This document shows, in pieces, positions 21,045-33,081 of a stretch of 61,464 nucleotides of DNA. The notes beneath the pieces are model-generated. The model saw nothing but the letters and a program-made list of their open reading frames with translations, did no database searches and was not told the DNA's origin. Every line of letters starts with the position of its first letter. The stretch's first letter is position 1. The translations under genes and the position numbers were made by a program. This DNA comes from Alcanivorax sp. 24 (GTDB taxonomy: Bacteria; Pseudomonadota; Gammaproteobacteria; Pseudomonadales; Alcanivoracaceae). The stretch lies in assembly GCF_004360225.1 (NCBI RefSeq), contig NZ_SNUA01000022.1, positions 1 to 61,464 on the forward strand, in the 5' to 3' direction.

Positions 21045-21623
21045 ATGTATCGGTTGGGGCGTTATCTCTCCGGGGTGACGGACATGACGACGCTGGTGGG
21101 CGGGCTCGCCATTGCTTTGATGATGATCCACATCAGCCTGGACGTATTGCTGCGTTATCTTTTTTCAACACCGATTCCCGGCACCATCACCTATGTGTCC
21201 AACTACTACATGATCGTCGCCGCCTTTCTGCCCCTGGCTTACGCGGAAAAGCTGGGCGCCCATATCAGCGTGGAAGTGGTGAGCGAACGGCTGCCACAAC
21301 GGCTCCAGTTCCATCTGGCCCATTGGCTGATCCTGCTGTCGGCGATCATACTCGGCTTCATGACGGTGAAAACCGGAATAGAAGCGGTGTCCCGTTATCA
21401 GATGGGAGCGGCCCTGGTGGAAGGCGGCACTTCCATCATCATTTGGCCGGGCTATTTTGTTCTGCCCATCGGGCTGGGGCTTATGGTGCTGACGCTGCTC
21501 TACAAATTCCTGATCTATGTCATCGGCGGCGAATCCGGGTTCGACGGACCCGGGCAGCAGCGGAGCGCCGATGACGCGCGGAGACCGAATGGTACCCACC
21601 GCGCCACGGGGGAATCGGCATGA
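21045..21623 (+). CDS. dctQ: TRAP transporter small permease (DctQ)
   Basis: This 192-residue membrane protein has the four-helix DctQ pattern, including the typical RYLFSTPIPGTITYVSNYYM region and AEKLGAHISVEV. The start at 21045 has cgaggaaag upstream; the longer open frame overlapping the previous gene is not used. The stop overlaps the DctM start (ATGA), indicating coupled translation. It bridges the binding protein and the large permease. Confidence 0.9.
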   Translation: MYRLGRYLSGVTDMTTLVGGLAIALMMIHISLDVLLRYLFSTPIPGTITYVSNYYMIVAAFLPLAYAEKLGAHISVEVVSERLPQRLQFHLAHWLILLSAIILGFMTVKTGIEAVSRYQMGAALVEGGTSIIIWPGYFVLPIGLGLMVLTLLYKFLIYVIGGESGFDGPGQQRSADDARRPNGTHRATGESA

Positions 21624-22927
21624 CCGAAGTCCAGATTGGCCTTGGTGGCCTGGTGGTGTTGTTCGCGCTGATCGCCTTGCGCATGCCGGTGGGCATCGCG
21701 CTTATCGGCGTCTCCTTCGGTGGGTTGTGGTACCTGATGGGGTGGGGCATCGCCTGGGGATCGTTGGGGCTGATCCCCTATCAGTTCTCCGCCAACTGGG
21801 TGCTCAGTTCGGTACCCATGTTTCTTTTGCTCGGCTACGTCTGTTTCCACGCCCAACTGACTCAGGGATTATTCAGGGCCGCGCGGCTGTGGCTGTCCTC
21901 GGTGCCGGGCGGCCTGGCGGTGGCCTCCATTTTCGGAACCACCGGCTTTGCCGCGGTATGCGGTTCCTCCGTGGCCTGCTCCGCCGCCATGGGGCGCGTT
22001 GCCGTGCCGGAGATGATTGACCAGAAATACAATTCGGGATTGGCGACCAGCACGGTTTCCATCGCCGGCACCGTCGGTGCTTTGCTACCGCCATCGATCA
22101 TCATGATCCTCTACGGCATCATCGCTCAGCAGTCGATCAGCAAATTGTTTCTGGGTGGGATCGCCGCCGGCCTGATTACCGTGGCGGGTTACATCGCGGT
22201 GGTGATGCTACGTGTGAAGCTGGATCCGTCGCTGGCGCCGCGTACCGATTCGCGAGTGTCACTGAAAGAAAAGGTGGCGGCGCTGTGGGATATCTGGCCG
22301 ATCCTGCTGATCATGGTGGGCATCTTCGGTGGCATGTTCGCCGGATTGTTCACGCCCACGGAGGCCGGCGCGGTAGGCGCGGCGCTCTCCTGTATCGTGG
22401 CATTGTGCAAGCGCACCCTGACTTGGGCCCGGTTTCGCGCGGCGATACAGGAAACCTTACTGACCACCGGCGCCCTGCTGATTATCGCCATGGGCGCCAG
22501 CCTGCTGACCCGCTTCTTGTCCTTATCCGGCGCCGGCGACTATCTTTCCTCGCTGGTGCTGAACGCCGGCGCCGACACCGTGGCGATTCTGCTGATTATT
22601 GTCTGCGTTTATCTTTTGCTGGGCATGTTTCTGGAACCTATCGGCGCCATGCTGCTCACCCTGCCGATCGTTTTGCCGATCATCGACAGCGCTGGCCTCA
22701 GTCTGATCTGGTTTGGTGTGGTGCTGACCAAGCTGTTGGAAATGGGCATGGTGACGCCTCCGGTGGGCATGAATATCTTCGTGATAAAGAGCGTGGTCGG
22801 CGACCTGGTATCCACCAGCGCCATTTTCAAGGGGGTGTTCTGGTTCCTGGTGATGGACGCCGTGGTGTTGTTGCTGTTGATGGGGGTGCCGGATCTGATC
22901 TTGTTCCTGCCGGAAAGGTTTGGTTGA
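21620..22927 (+). CDS. dctM: TRAP transporter large permease (DctM)
   Basis: The 435-residue protein has the repeated hydrophobic helices of the TRAP large subunit, with landmarks GLYFTPTEAGAVGA-like GLFTPTEAGAVGA and MVTPPVGMNIFVIKSV. It is the Na+-coupled channel subunit for organic acid uptake. It ends the plus-strand cluster, 27 bases before the convergent marC stop. The substrate is probably the acid metabolised by the enzymes encoded from 16267 to 20995. Confidence 0.94.
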   Translation: MTEVQIGLGGLVVLFALIALRMPVGIALIGVSFGGLWYLMGWGIAWGSLGLIPYQFSANWVLSSVPMFLLLGYVCFHAQLTQGLFRAARLWLSSVPGGLAVASIFGTTGFAAVCGSSVACSAAMGRVAVPEMIDQKYNSGLATSTVSIAGTVGALLPPSIIMILYGIIAQQSISKLFLGGIAAGLITVAGYIAVVMLRVKLDPSLAPRTDSRVSLKEKVAALWDIWPILLIMVGIFGGMFAGLFTPTEAGAVGAALSCIVALCKRTLTWARFRAAIQETLLTTGALLIIAMGASLLTRFLSLSGAGDYLSSLVLNAGADTVAILLIIVCVYLLLGMFLEPIGAMLLTLPIVLPIIDSAGLSLIWFGVVLTKLLEMGMVTPPVGMNIFVIKSVVGDLVSTSAIFKGVFWFLVMDAVVLLLLMGVPDLILFLPERFG

Positions 22928-22954
22928 GCGTACCGCCCGCGGCGGCCTGGGGAG

Positions 22955-23569
22955 TTAACCGGAAGAGGTGAAATGCACCGCGCCCTGGATGCCGGCGATC
23001 AGCATTTGCGTGCCGATCACCGCCAGGATCAGCCCCATCAGGCGCGTCACGATACTCAGGCCGTTCTGGCCGATGACGGCGATGATCCGCGCGCTGAACA
23101 AAAAACAGATGAAAGTGATCAGGCAGAGCGCCAGAAAGACCAGGCAAGTGATGATGATCGCCGCCCAGCCGCCGGAGGCGGAATAATTCATTGCCGTGGC
23201 GATGGTGCCCGGCCCGGCCAGCAAGGGGACCGCCAGAGGGGAGACGGCAATATCCGAGTCGCCGTCGTCCGGTTCCGTATGCAGTTTGGAATTGCTGCCC
23301 TGCAGCATGTGATAACCGACCAGGAAGACCAGTATCCCCCCGGTGATCCTCAGCGCCGGCAGCGTGATGCCGAACAGCTCGAAAATGGATTTGCCCAGAG
23401 CCGCGAACAACAAAATGATCACAAAAGTGATGATCAGCGCCTTGGTGGCGATACGCTGCTGCTCGGTCTGGCTCTTATCCCCGGTGAGACCGGCGAACAC
23501 CGCGGTATTGGCGATCGGGTTCATGATCGCGAAGAACGCCAGGAAAACGGTGATGGCATGCTCGACCAT
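22955..23569 (-). CDS. MarC family integral membrane protein
   Basis: This 204-residue protein shows the six-helix UPF0056/MarC pattern: FLAFFAIMNPIANTAVFAGL at the start, the GGILVFLVGYHML segment and PLLAGPGTIAT in the middle. The family's function is unsettled; older links to multiple antibiotic resistance have not held up. It faces dctM tail to tail. Twelve bases upstream of its start lies the first copy of the yicC-tail-like 14-mer, so marC may be the last gene before stacked islands. Confidence 0.88.
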   Translation of the reverse strand: MVEHAITVFLAFFAIMNPIANTAVFAGLTGDKSQTEQQRIATKALIITFVIILLFAALGKSIFELFGITLPALRITGGILVFLVGYHMLQGSNSKLHTEPDDGDSDIAVSPLAVPLLAGPGTIATAMNYSASGGWAAIIITCLVFLALCLITFICFLFSARIIAVIGQNGLSIVTRLMGLILAVIGTQMLIAGIQGAVHFTSSG

Positions 23570-23581
23570 AGCGGCTCCGGT

Positions 23582-23595
23582 TACTCGATATTCTG
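23582..23595. other. Candidate attachment core (yicC 3'-end-like), left copy
   Basis: TACTCGATATTCTG reads on the minus strand as cagaatatcgagta, the codons for QNIE plus stop that end YicC proteins. The same 14 bases occur in direct orientation at 31551-31564, with further matches flanking the core. No other part of yicC is present here. This is what a displaced gene tail at the far side of an integrated island would look like. Confidence 0.5.
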
Positions 23596-23647
23596 AATTT
23601 CTGGTGACGGTTTAGGTATCACCCGCGCGGCAAAGCCAAGTAAACCA

Positions 23648-23700
23648 CTTCCACAGCAGGGCGACCCTAAGCCGCTGTGGGAGCCAGCCCTGCTGGCGAA
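23648..23700. repeat. REP-like inverted repeat upstream of hipBA
   Basis: acttccacagcagggc pairs imperfectly with gccctgctggcg, around gccgctgtgggag, the family signature seen at four other places. It lies in the 208-bp gap between marC and hipB. Confidence 0.65.
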
Positions 23701-23737
23701 TCTTTTGGCCATCATAATATCTATTATTCTCTGATTG

Positions 23738-23763
23738 TGTCATCATTGGACACAGTAATGTCC
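23738..23763. promoter_or_regulatory. Candidate HipB operators
   Basis: Two overlapping palindromes are visible: TGTC-N6-GGACA beginning at 23738 and GGACA-N6-TGTCC from 23748 to 23763. They lie directly upstream of hipB and resemble the half-site pairs used by HipB-type antitoxins for autoregulation, although the half-site differs from the E. coli one. Confidence 0.55.
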
Positions 23764-23777
23764 ATTTTTGGCGGAAG

Positions 23778-24065
23778 ATGATCTCTTTGCTCGATGACAT
23801 CGATGTACAGCAAGCCTTTGCTGCTCACCTGCGGCGTTTGCGCAAGCAGGCCAAGCTGTCTCGCGATGCCCTGGCCGAGCGGAGTGGAGTGCCGGCCTCC
23901 ACCATCAAGAAATTCGAACTCACCGGGCAGATCTCGTTCCGGCAGCTGCTGTTTCTCTGGCAGAGCCTGGATGATCTGCGCCGCCTGTACGCGTTAACCC
24001 GTCATTCCCCTGGGGAAGCCGGGATGCCCTCCAGTATCGATGAGGTATTGAAGGATGACCTTTAA
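23778..24065 (+). CDS. hipB: HipB-like antitoxin (XRE helix-turn-helix)
   Basis: The 95-residue protein is a Cro/CI-type helix-turn-helix regulator. The motif lies at about residues 23-46 (LSRDALAERSGVPASTIKKFE). It overlaps hipA by 11 bases, the normal coupling in HipBA systems. It should bind the palindromes upstream and neutralise HipA. Confidence 0.88.
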   Translation: MISLLDDIDVQQAFAAHLRRLRKQAKLSRDALAERSGVPASTIKKFELTGQISFRQLLFLWQSLDDLRRLYALTRHSPGEAGMPSSIDEVLKDDL

Positions 24066-25338
24066 ACCGGTTCGCAAGCTGATGGTGACACGTACGCTGG
24101 CTACCGGACAGGCGGTAACCGTGGGGGCGTTGGCGCAGAACCGGCAGGGTGTGTTCTTTCAGTACGATGCCGACTATCTGGGGCGATTCGGCAACCTTTC
24201 GCCGTTTGGGTTAAAGGCAACCACGGAACTGCAGATGGCACCCAGAACACCACACATGGGTCTGCATGGTCTTTTCGCGGACAGTCTGCCCGACGGCTGG
24301 GGGGCTCTGTTGCAGGATCGCGTGTTCCGCCAGCATGGGGTTCTCCCTGCCCAGATCAGCGCCATGGATCGTTTGGCATTTGTTGGTGCCTCTGGGATGG
24401 GCGCTTTGTCATTTGCTCCCACCTCTGAATATCAAGTCGCATCGACAGGGGAGATCGATCTGGCGACTCTGGGTATGGAGGCGCAGGCCTTTTTCGATGA
24501 TCAGACGGAGGATGTGCTGGCGGATTTGGTGGCTGCCGGAAGTTCCGGCGGTGCCAGGCCCAAGGCGCAGCTGTTTATCTCCCCGGATGAGCCGAATCGC
24601 TGCCACACAATGGCAAGGCCCGGGGATGAGGCCTGGCTGGTCAAGTTCACCTCGCGGAATCTGCCACTGGGCCATGAGGAGGGGCTTTGTGAAGCCGCTT
24701 ATCTGCACCTGGCCGGAAAATTGGGACTGCAGCCGCCGCAGTGGCGTCTGTTCGATGCGCCGGAGCAAAGCGGGGCCCGTGCCTGGCTTGGGGTGAAGCG
24801 GTTTGACTGGGTGAGTCACCCGCAAAAGGCCGGACGCCTTCACATGCACAGTGCCTGCGGCCTGCTGGATGCGGATTTCCGGACGCCGAGCCTGGACTAC
24901 GAAGACCTGATCAAGGCCAGCCGTCACCTTTGTCGGTCGCCGGCGGTGGGTAAACTTCAGTTCCGCCGGGCCATGTTCAACCTGTTCGCCTGTAATCAGG
25001 ATGACCACAGCAAGAACTGGGCTTTTCTTCAGGATGATGCTGGCGAGTGGGCGCCGGCGCCTTTCTATGACGTGACCTTCAGCCCTCATCCGTTCCAGGA
25101 GCACGCTACCGCCTATGCCGGCTTCGGTAAAAGTCCGTCATTGCAAGCTATTCAGACATTGGCGGAGCGTGCGGGCTATGGCAAATGGGAGCAGGCACGA
25201 CAGGATATTGCCGAAATCGTGGAGGTACTTTCTGATTTCGCTTCGGTTGCTGGAGACTTCGGGGTGAGCCGTCGTGTTGGGGAATTGATTACCCGCCAAC
25301 TTGCTGAGTTGAGGGAAGAGAACAGGATGGACGGTTAG
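24055..25338 (+). CDS. hipA: HipA-like serine/threonine kinase toxin
   Basis: The 427-residue kinase toxin has the HipA N-terminal domain (VGALAQNRQGVFFQYDADYL, then GLFADSLPDGWG). It also has the glycine-rich loop SSGGARPKAQL (163-173), the catalytic segment NQDDHSKNW with D316, and the metal-binding D339 in FYDVTF. All key residues look intact, so an active toxin is likely. E. coli HipA phosphorylates GltX and triggers persistence; the target here is unknown. It overlaps hipB at its 5' end. Confidence 0.92.
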   Translation: MTFKPVRKLMVTRTLATGQAVTVGALAQNRQGVFFQYDADYLGRFGNLSPFGLKATTELQMAPRTPHMGLHGLFADSLPDGWGALLQDRVFRQHGVLPAQISAMDRLAFVGASGMGALSFAPTSEYQVASTGEIDLATLGMEAQAFFDDQTEDVLADLVAAGSSGGARPKAQLFISPDEPNRCHTMARPGDEAWLVKFTSRNLPLGHEEGLCEAAYLHLAGKLGLQPPQWRLFDAPEQSGARAWLGVKRFDWVSHPQKAGRLHMHSACGLLDADFRTPSLDYEDLIKASRHLCRSPAVGKLQFRRAMFNLFACNQDDHSKNWAFLQDDAGEWAPAPFYDVTFSPHPFQEHATAYAGFGKSPSLQAIQTLAERAGYGKWEQARQDIAEIVEVLSDFASVAGDFGVSRRVGELITRQLAELREENRMDG

Positions 25339-25380
25339 GGCGCTGTTGGTCTCGAAAAAGAAAACCCCCGGAGAGCCGGC

Positions 25381-25407
25381 GAACACAGGGCGTATTGTCC
25401 TGTGTTC
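25381..25407. terminator. Hairpin between hipA and czcA
   Basis: gaacacagg and cctgtgttc form a perfect 9-bp stem with a 9-base loop between two convergent stops. There is no T run next to it, so a bidirectional terminator is plausible but not certain. Confidence 0.55.
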
Positions 25408-25425
25408 ACATGTATGCCGTTTACT

Positions 25426-28551
<3,126 letters not shown>

Positions 28552-29781
28552 TTAGTGGTGGTGGGCCGCGCCCGCTTTGAGAATGTCGGCCTTGATCAGG
28601 TAACTGTTCTCGACGACGTAGTGATCACCCGGCTTGAGTCCGTCGAGCACTTCGCTGAACCGGTTGTCCCGCCGGCCAAGCGTGACTGTACGGCTTTCAT
28701 AGGCATTCCCTGCGTGAAGGAAGACCACGGTACTGCCGTTCATTTCCTGCAGGGCACGGTTATCGACACGGAGCGGAACCTGCTCGCTGGCGATGACGAT
28801 ACGGGCATCCACAAGATCGCCAGGCACCAGGCTGTCATCCCCATTGTCCACGGCCACCCGGGCAATAACGGTGGCGACCGGGGCATCGCGGGAGGAGGGT
28901 GTCAGGCTGGTAATCCGGCTTTCAAACTGTCGCTCACCAGACTGCAGGGTGACGGGCTGGCCGGCTTGTACGGCGCCACGTTGTTGCGGGAACAGGGTCA
29001 GTTCCGCCCACAGGGTGTCGGTGTTGATGAGTGTAAACAACGCCTCTTGGCCGGTAACTTCGCCCGCATTGGCATGGCGCTGTTGAATCACGCCATCGAA
29101 AGGGGCGCGCAGGCTGTAGGCACGCAGGCTGTCATTGGATTCGACGACGGCCAGTACATCGCCCTTGGTGACGGCGTCGCCCAGCGAGGTTTTCACCGAG
29201 GTGACCAGGCCGGGGAAGCGCGCGTGAAGAGTGGCCCGCCGCTCGGGTGGAATGGTCAGTCGTCCGTAGGCCTGAATCTCGGTGTCGATGGCGCCGCCGC
29301 TGGCTTCCTGGGTGACGATGCCGGCTTTTTTTGCCGCGGCCTCTGAAATCTCGGCGCGTCCCTCGTACGATTCCCACTGCCACTCATGGCGCTGCCCGCC
29401 GAGCATCAGCTCAAGGCTGATATCGAAGGAGTGGGGAGGTTGAATTTTCTGCTGGCCAAGCCAGTGTGAGCCTTCGTGGCGGAACCTGACCGTCTCCTGG
29501 TCTCCGCCCAGTCGTGTCAGTGTGGCTGACAGCGCCAGCTTGTTAACCGCTTTCCCGGCGCGGGTGACCCATGCCTGCATGGTAGCCAGGCCCCCATGCT
29601 CGGATTTCAGTATCTCGACGGTTATCTCGTCTTCTTCCAGCAACAGGCCACCATGGGGGCCGGTGGTGGTTTCTTCGTGGGGGCTATGTTGGTCTTGTTC
29701 ATGACCATGGCCTCCGCTCGCAAGCACTGGCAGGGAGAGTGTCAAAAGACAGGCAAGAGACAAGGGGGTAAGCATTCTCAT
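28552..29781 (-). CDS. czcB: Efflux RND periplasmic adaptor, CzcB-like
   Basis: The 409-residue membrane-fusion protein has a signal peptide (LACLLTLSLPVLA) followed by a His-rich stretch (SGGHGHEQDQHSPHEE) and a His-rich C terminus (AGAAHHH). Both could capture metal ions. The barrel and lipoyl parts are recognisable (HARFPGLVTSV, then LRAPFDGVIQQRHANAG). It links the CzcA pump to the CzcC channel. The start overlaps the czcC stop by four bases. Confidence 0.9.
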   Translation of the reverse strand: MRMLTPLSLACLLTLSLPVLASGGHGHEQDQHSPHEETTTGPHGGLLLEEDEITVEILKSEHGGLATMQAWVTRAGKAVNKLALSATLTRLGGDQETVRFRHEGSHWLGQQKIQPPHSFDISLELMLGGQRHEWQWESYEGRAEISEAAAKKAGIVTQEASGGAIDTEIQAYGRLTIPPERRATLHARFPGLVTSVKTSLGDAVTKGDVLAVVESNDSLRAYSLRAPFDGVIQQRHANAGEVTGQEALFTLINTDTLWAELTLFPQQRGAVQAGQPVTLQSGERQFESRITSLTPSSRDAPVATVIARVAVDNGDDSLVPGDLVDARIVIASEQVPLRVDNRALQEMNGSTVVFLHAGNAYESRTVTLGRRDNRFSEVLDGLKPGDHYVVENSYLIKADILKAGAAHHH

Positions 29782-31076
29782 GGAGTGTCCTCCTGGTTGC
29801 CGACCCGGGAAAATGGCAGGCCGGTGAGGCGTTCCAGTTCGTTGCGTTGCAGATGAAACTGGGCGGCCAGATCAATGGCCCGGTGTTCGAGTGTCAGCTG
29901 TTCCTGCTGGGCATTGATCAGTTCAAGCAGGCTGTATCTACCGGTGCGGTAGCCGCTTTCGATACCGGCATACAGCTGTCTGGCCAAGGGGAGGGCGGTT
30001 TCCTCGATAAGGGCAAGTTCCTCACGCAACAGCTCCAGCGAGCGGTAAAGCGATTCCAGCGTGGCCATCAGTTCAATCCGGCGGGCCCGCAGCCGCGCTT
30101 CGCTGGCTGCAAGCTGGGATTCAGCACGGGCAATATTACCGCGATTGGGGTTTTTCAAATTCAGCGGAACGGAGACGCCCAGCACCAGGGTGTTGTTATC
30201 TCCCTCCCGGTCGTGGCGAGCACCGACGGACACGGTGACGTCACGGCTCCCCCGGGCGCTGGCGAGCCGGCTCTGTGCCCCATGCAAACGGGTTTCGCTT
30301 GCCAGCCTGAGCAGGTCCGGCGCGTGCTCCAGCCGATTCATGATCTCGTCCAGTGGTGCCAGGGTGGGTAGCGGCCGCAACGCCGTGGCGGGGTGCAGTT
30401 GATCGGCGCCCTGCTGACCCCAGAGCGCAGCCAGTTGCTGACTGGCACGACGGCGCTCCATCTGCGCACGGCGGAAGGCAATATCCGCATGACGGGTAGC
30501 AAGTGTCATTCGGGTCAGATCCGCCTCCGGGGCCGCGCCGGCGCGCACGCGGCGGCGGGCGGCGCCTTCCGCCTTTTCGGCCAGGGCAAGCGTGCGTTTT
30601 GCCAGTGCCAGCTCTTCTTCATGTCGTGCCAGGGCAATGTAACGCGTCACCGCTTCGCCCAGCACCTCGAGTCGGGCGATGGCATAGCCCTGCTGTTCCG
30701 TGTCGAGTGCGCGGCTGGCCACGTCATTGCGCGACTCGCGCTTGTTGCCAAGCTCAATCAACTGACTGAGCGCAACGGTAATCTGGGCCCCTTCCACGCC
30801 ATTCAGAGGCGCCTTTCCGGCGATGTTTTCCACTTCCAACGACAATTCGGGCTGGGGCCTGAGGCCCGACTGCAGCACCGCCGCATCGGCGGCCCTGAGC
30901 CGGTAGGGATAGGCGGTGAGTCCAGGGTTTTGTTCCAGGGCAAGGGTCAGTACGGCTTGCAGGGGTAGGGCGGTGCCTGGCGATACGGCCGGGGTGTCGG
31001 CGATGAGCAGGCCGGGCACAGCCAGGCACAGCATGGCCGACACGGCGAGGCGCCAGCCAGGGGTTCGGCTTTTCAT
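29778..31076 (-). CDS. czcC: Outer-membrane efflux channel, CzcC-like (TolC family)
   Basis: This 432-residue protein has a signal peptide and the duplicated long helices of the TolC family, with alternating LARHEEELALAKRTLALAEK coiled-coil stretches and the late YRTGRYSLLELINAQQE repeat motif. It provides the outer-membrane exit for the Czc pump. It is the first gene of the three; a small secreted protein gene lies just upstream on the same strand. Confidence 0.9.
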   Translation of the reverse strand: MKSRTPGWRLAVSAMLCLAVPGLLIADTPAVSPGTALPLQAVLTLALEQNPGLTAYPYRLRAADAAVLQSGLRPQPELSLEVENIAGKAPLNGVEGAQITVALSQLIELGNKRESRNDVASRALDTEQQGYAIARLEVLGEAVTRYIALARHEEELALAKRTLALAEKAEGAARRRVRAGAAPEADLTRMTLATRHADIAFRRAQMERRRASQQLAALWGQQGADQLHPATALRPLPTLAPLDEIMNRLEHAPDLLRLASETRLHGAQSRLASARGSRDVTVSVGARHDREGDNNTLVLGVSVPLNLKNPNRGNIARAESQLAASEARLRARRIELMATLESLYRSLELLREELALIEETALPLARQLYAGIESGYRTGRYSLLELINAQQEQLTLEHRAIDLAAQFHLQRNELERLTGLPFSRVGNQEDTP

Positions 31077-31122
31077 TTCAATCTCCCAGAAACGGATTAC
31101 GGCGAAGATCGCCGAGCTGAAA

Positions 31123-31476
31123 TCAGATCAAACCGTTGCTGTTGGGAGGTGGCACAGGAGGGCGAATGGCCAGGGAGGGAGCATGTGCATGGGCAGGGAA
31201 ACGCCATTTAGCTGCGGAACCCTGACTGACCGACAACGGTGGATGGGTGAGGGTGGCGCTTGTGCCATGGGGCAGGCAGCACTGGTGACGCTCACAATCC
31301 GAGGTGTGGATTTCTACCGTTTCAGCACGCTGTTCACCAGCGGAAACATGGATCAGGCATGATGCATCAACATTCACCGAGTAGGGTACCTCAATGGCAC
31401 CTGCCACGGTGCTGCTCAGCATCAAAAAGCTGAGCAGCAGGGCGGTGATCGAATGTCTTGTCTTGCTGCAATTCAT
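31123..31476 (-). CDS. Small secreted Cys/His-rich protein upstream of czcCBA
   Basis: The 117-residue product begins with a signal peptide (ITALLLSFLMLSSTVAGA). The mature part has the Cys/His cluster SDCERHQCCLPHG, a separate Cys, HAHA, and a proline-rich tail. I do not recognise a named family. The position before czcC, with the same strand and 46 bases apart, recalls CzcI, a small periplasmic protein of the Cupriavidus czc operon. Metal binding or sensing is an inference. Confidence 0.55.
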   Translation of the reverse strand: MNCSKTRHSITALLLSFLMLSSTVAGAIEVPYSVNVDASCLIHVSAGEQRAETVEIHTSDCERHQCCLPHGTSATLTHPPLSVSQGSAAKWRFPAHAHAPSLAIRPPVPPPNSNGLI

Positions 31477-31550
31477 GTTTTGCCAGCTAGGAGGTGCTGA
31501 GAAGAACCAAGGAGCATACTAGCAAGCCGCTCCCCGACGCCAGGGGACTC

Positions 31551-31564
31551 TACTCGATATTCTG
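31551..31564. other. Candidate attachment core (yicC 3'-end-like), second copy; island junction
   Basis: TACTCGATATTCTG repeats the 14 bases at 23582-23595. On the minus strand the frame reads FRDKQIQNIE-stop, very like the end of YicC. Base composition changes here: sequence to the left is GC-rich, while 31565-31675 is AT-rich and has no gene. I take this as the boundary between the hip/czc block and the mosaic island. Confidence 0.55.
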
Positions 31565-31675
31565 GATCTGCTTATCGCGAAAAATAAATAAAACCTTATA
31601 AAACAATGGGTTGCTTATTTTTAAGAGTGGATTGTTGAGTGCTGCCCACCGTATTGCCCACCAGTTAGCCGAGGC

Positions 31676-32539
31676 TTACTCGAAAGGCCTGGATTTCACT
31701 GCTTGTGAGAGCAGGTCTTCGATGATGCGATTCTTTGACTGTTTTCGGGCTTTTTCGAGCTGTTCAAGGTGGCGTCTGGCCTCGTCGCTTAACGAGAAGT
31801 ATACCTGCTTCTTCGCCTTCTCGGACTCCCGATATTTCTTCTGGGACCAAGTCTTTCTTATCTTCGTTATGAAAAGCTCTTGGGCATCAGGGCTTAAACT
31901 GTATAAATGATCCAAAAAGCCAAGGATATGTGCGTGCTTATCTTTCGGATTGTCCGTGTGAGGGAAAGAGAACCTAGTCCGGCCTTGCTGTCGGAGATCG
32001 CATCTTTTGATGTAGTCGATAGCCCAATCCATTTGGTCATTATTCTTTCTGTCAAGCCATCTGCTCTGTCTGCCTGCTATTTTTGATTTTCCCCATAGTA
32101 GCCTGACGTCCCCAACGAATGCTCGCTTTTTTTCAATGCTTAACGGCCAATCATCGATTGTGGCAATAATGCGACTATAGCGATTCTCGGGCTGCGTGGT
32201 TTCAGGATGGGGAAAGTATCGAAAAGGCGGCGTGTTTGGCAAAGGGTACTTTGCCAGGTCGTTAATGAGCCAAATTAACTGTCTTTGATCGCTGGCTGAT
32301 ATCCACTCCAACTCATTATCGGGGAGGAAGTGTCTTTCCCTCCATCCACTGACCAAATCAGTGATCCCTCTGTCACTCCATCGGTCAGATAAGTCCTCAT
32401 CTATTGTTTCGATGCTCATTATTTCGTTGTGGAACCCAAAAGGAAGCGCCTCAGGGTTAAATTCCAAATGGGCGCGCAGCCAATACTTCTCTCTGATGGT
32501 TAGTACAGGGGCTGCTGACTTTCTGCTGTTTGCGTACAT
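31676..32539 (-). CDS. Island protein of unknown function with basic helical C terminus
   Basis: I do not recognise this 287-residue protein. It is hydrophilic, rich in Trp, Arg and Lys, with no membrane segment. The last 60 residues (KQVYFSLSDEARRHLEQLEK, then NRIIEDLLSQAV) look like a strand-helix-helix unit of the kind found in ribbon-helix-helix DNA-binding proteins. It is the first gene of the mosaic island, next to the candidate attachment core, so an accessory role in element maintenance or excision is possible. Confidence 0.5.
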   Translation of the reverse strand: MYANSRKSAAPVLTIREKYWLRAHLEFNPEALPFGFHNEIMSIETIDEDLSDRWSDRGITDLVSGWRERHFLPDNELEWISASDQRQLIWLINDLAKYPLPNTPPFRYFPHPETTQPENRYSRIIATIDDWPLSIEKKRAFVGDVRLLWGKSKIAGRQSRWLDRKNNDQMDWAIDYIKRCDLRQQGRTRFSFPHTDNPKDKHAHILGFLDHLYSLSPDAQELFITKIRKTWSQKKYRESEKAKKQVYFSLSDEARRHLEQLEKARKQSKNRIIEDLLSQAVKSRPFE

Positions 32540-33081
32540 TCTTGTAATCTACATGTAGAAATTCACGTATAAATTACAGAGAATAAAAACAATAATCAAG
32601 AGGAAGTTTAGGGAGTGCAATTGCTGTCTGAAATGCCTTTATTCTGGGATGAAAGCACTATTGATTACTGAAAATAGAGACAGTGGCACGGGTAGCCTTG
32701 GGTAGATTTTCCTAATGGGAATGAAATACTTTCTGGAGGAGCGTTCCTGATCGACGGCTTCTATCGCTATGTCTAAAGAGGGAAATGGTCTAATCCGGGA
32801 GGATGGAAAAATGCTTTGAGTAAGGAGGGCAATGGAATGTGGTCCAGGGTAATGCCGGTATATAGTTATGCTGCGCATCCTATTCTGGGAGGGTTATTGG
32901 GAATATCTACTAATATGCGCTGTTCGACCGGTTCGTCGTCATTGGTATTGATCTTCTTCGTATGAATGGAAAATAAGTAAGAAAATGAAGAGGTGCTGGC
33001 GATGTGGTTGGGAGGTGAGAAGATAAAAATATAAATGATGGCTCGCTCCTATGAATACTACTGTTCTGAGGAGCATTAAAA
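32540..33081. other. Gene-free AT-rich stretch
   Basis: About 540 bases without a convincing gene lie between the first two island genes. One 79-codon open frame on the minus strand (32639-32878) lacks coding character. gaggagc at about 33067-33073 is the ribosome-binding site of the next gene. The stretch probably holds promoters and possibly replication or regulatory sites of the element. Confidence 0.4.

Noticed and set aside
32639-32878. 79-codon minus-strand frame in the gap of the island
   Set aside because: No ribosome-binding site, no recognisable pattern and an isolated position. Kept only as part of the gene-free stretch.
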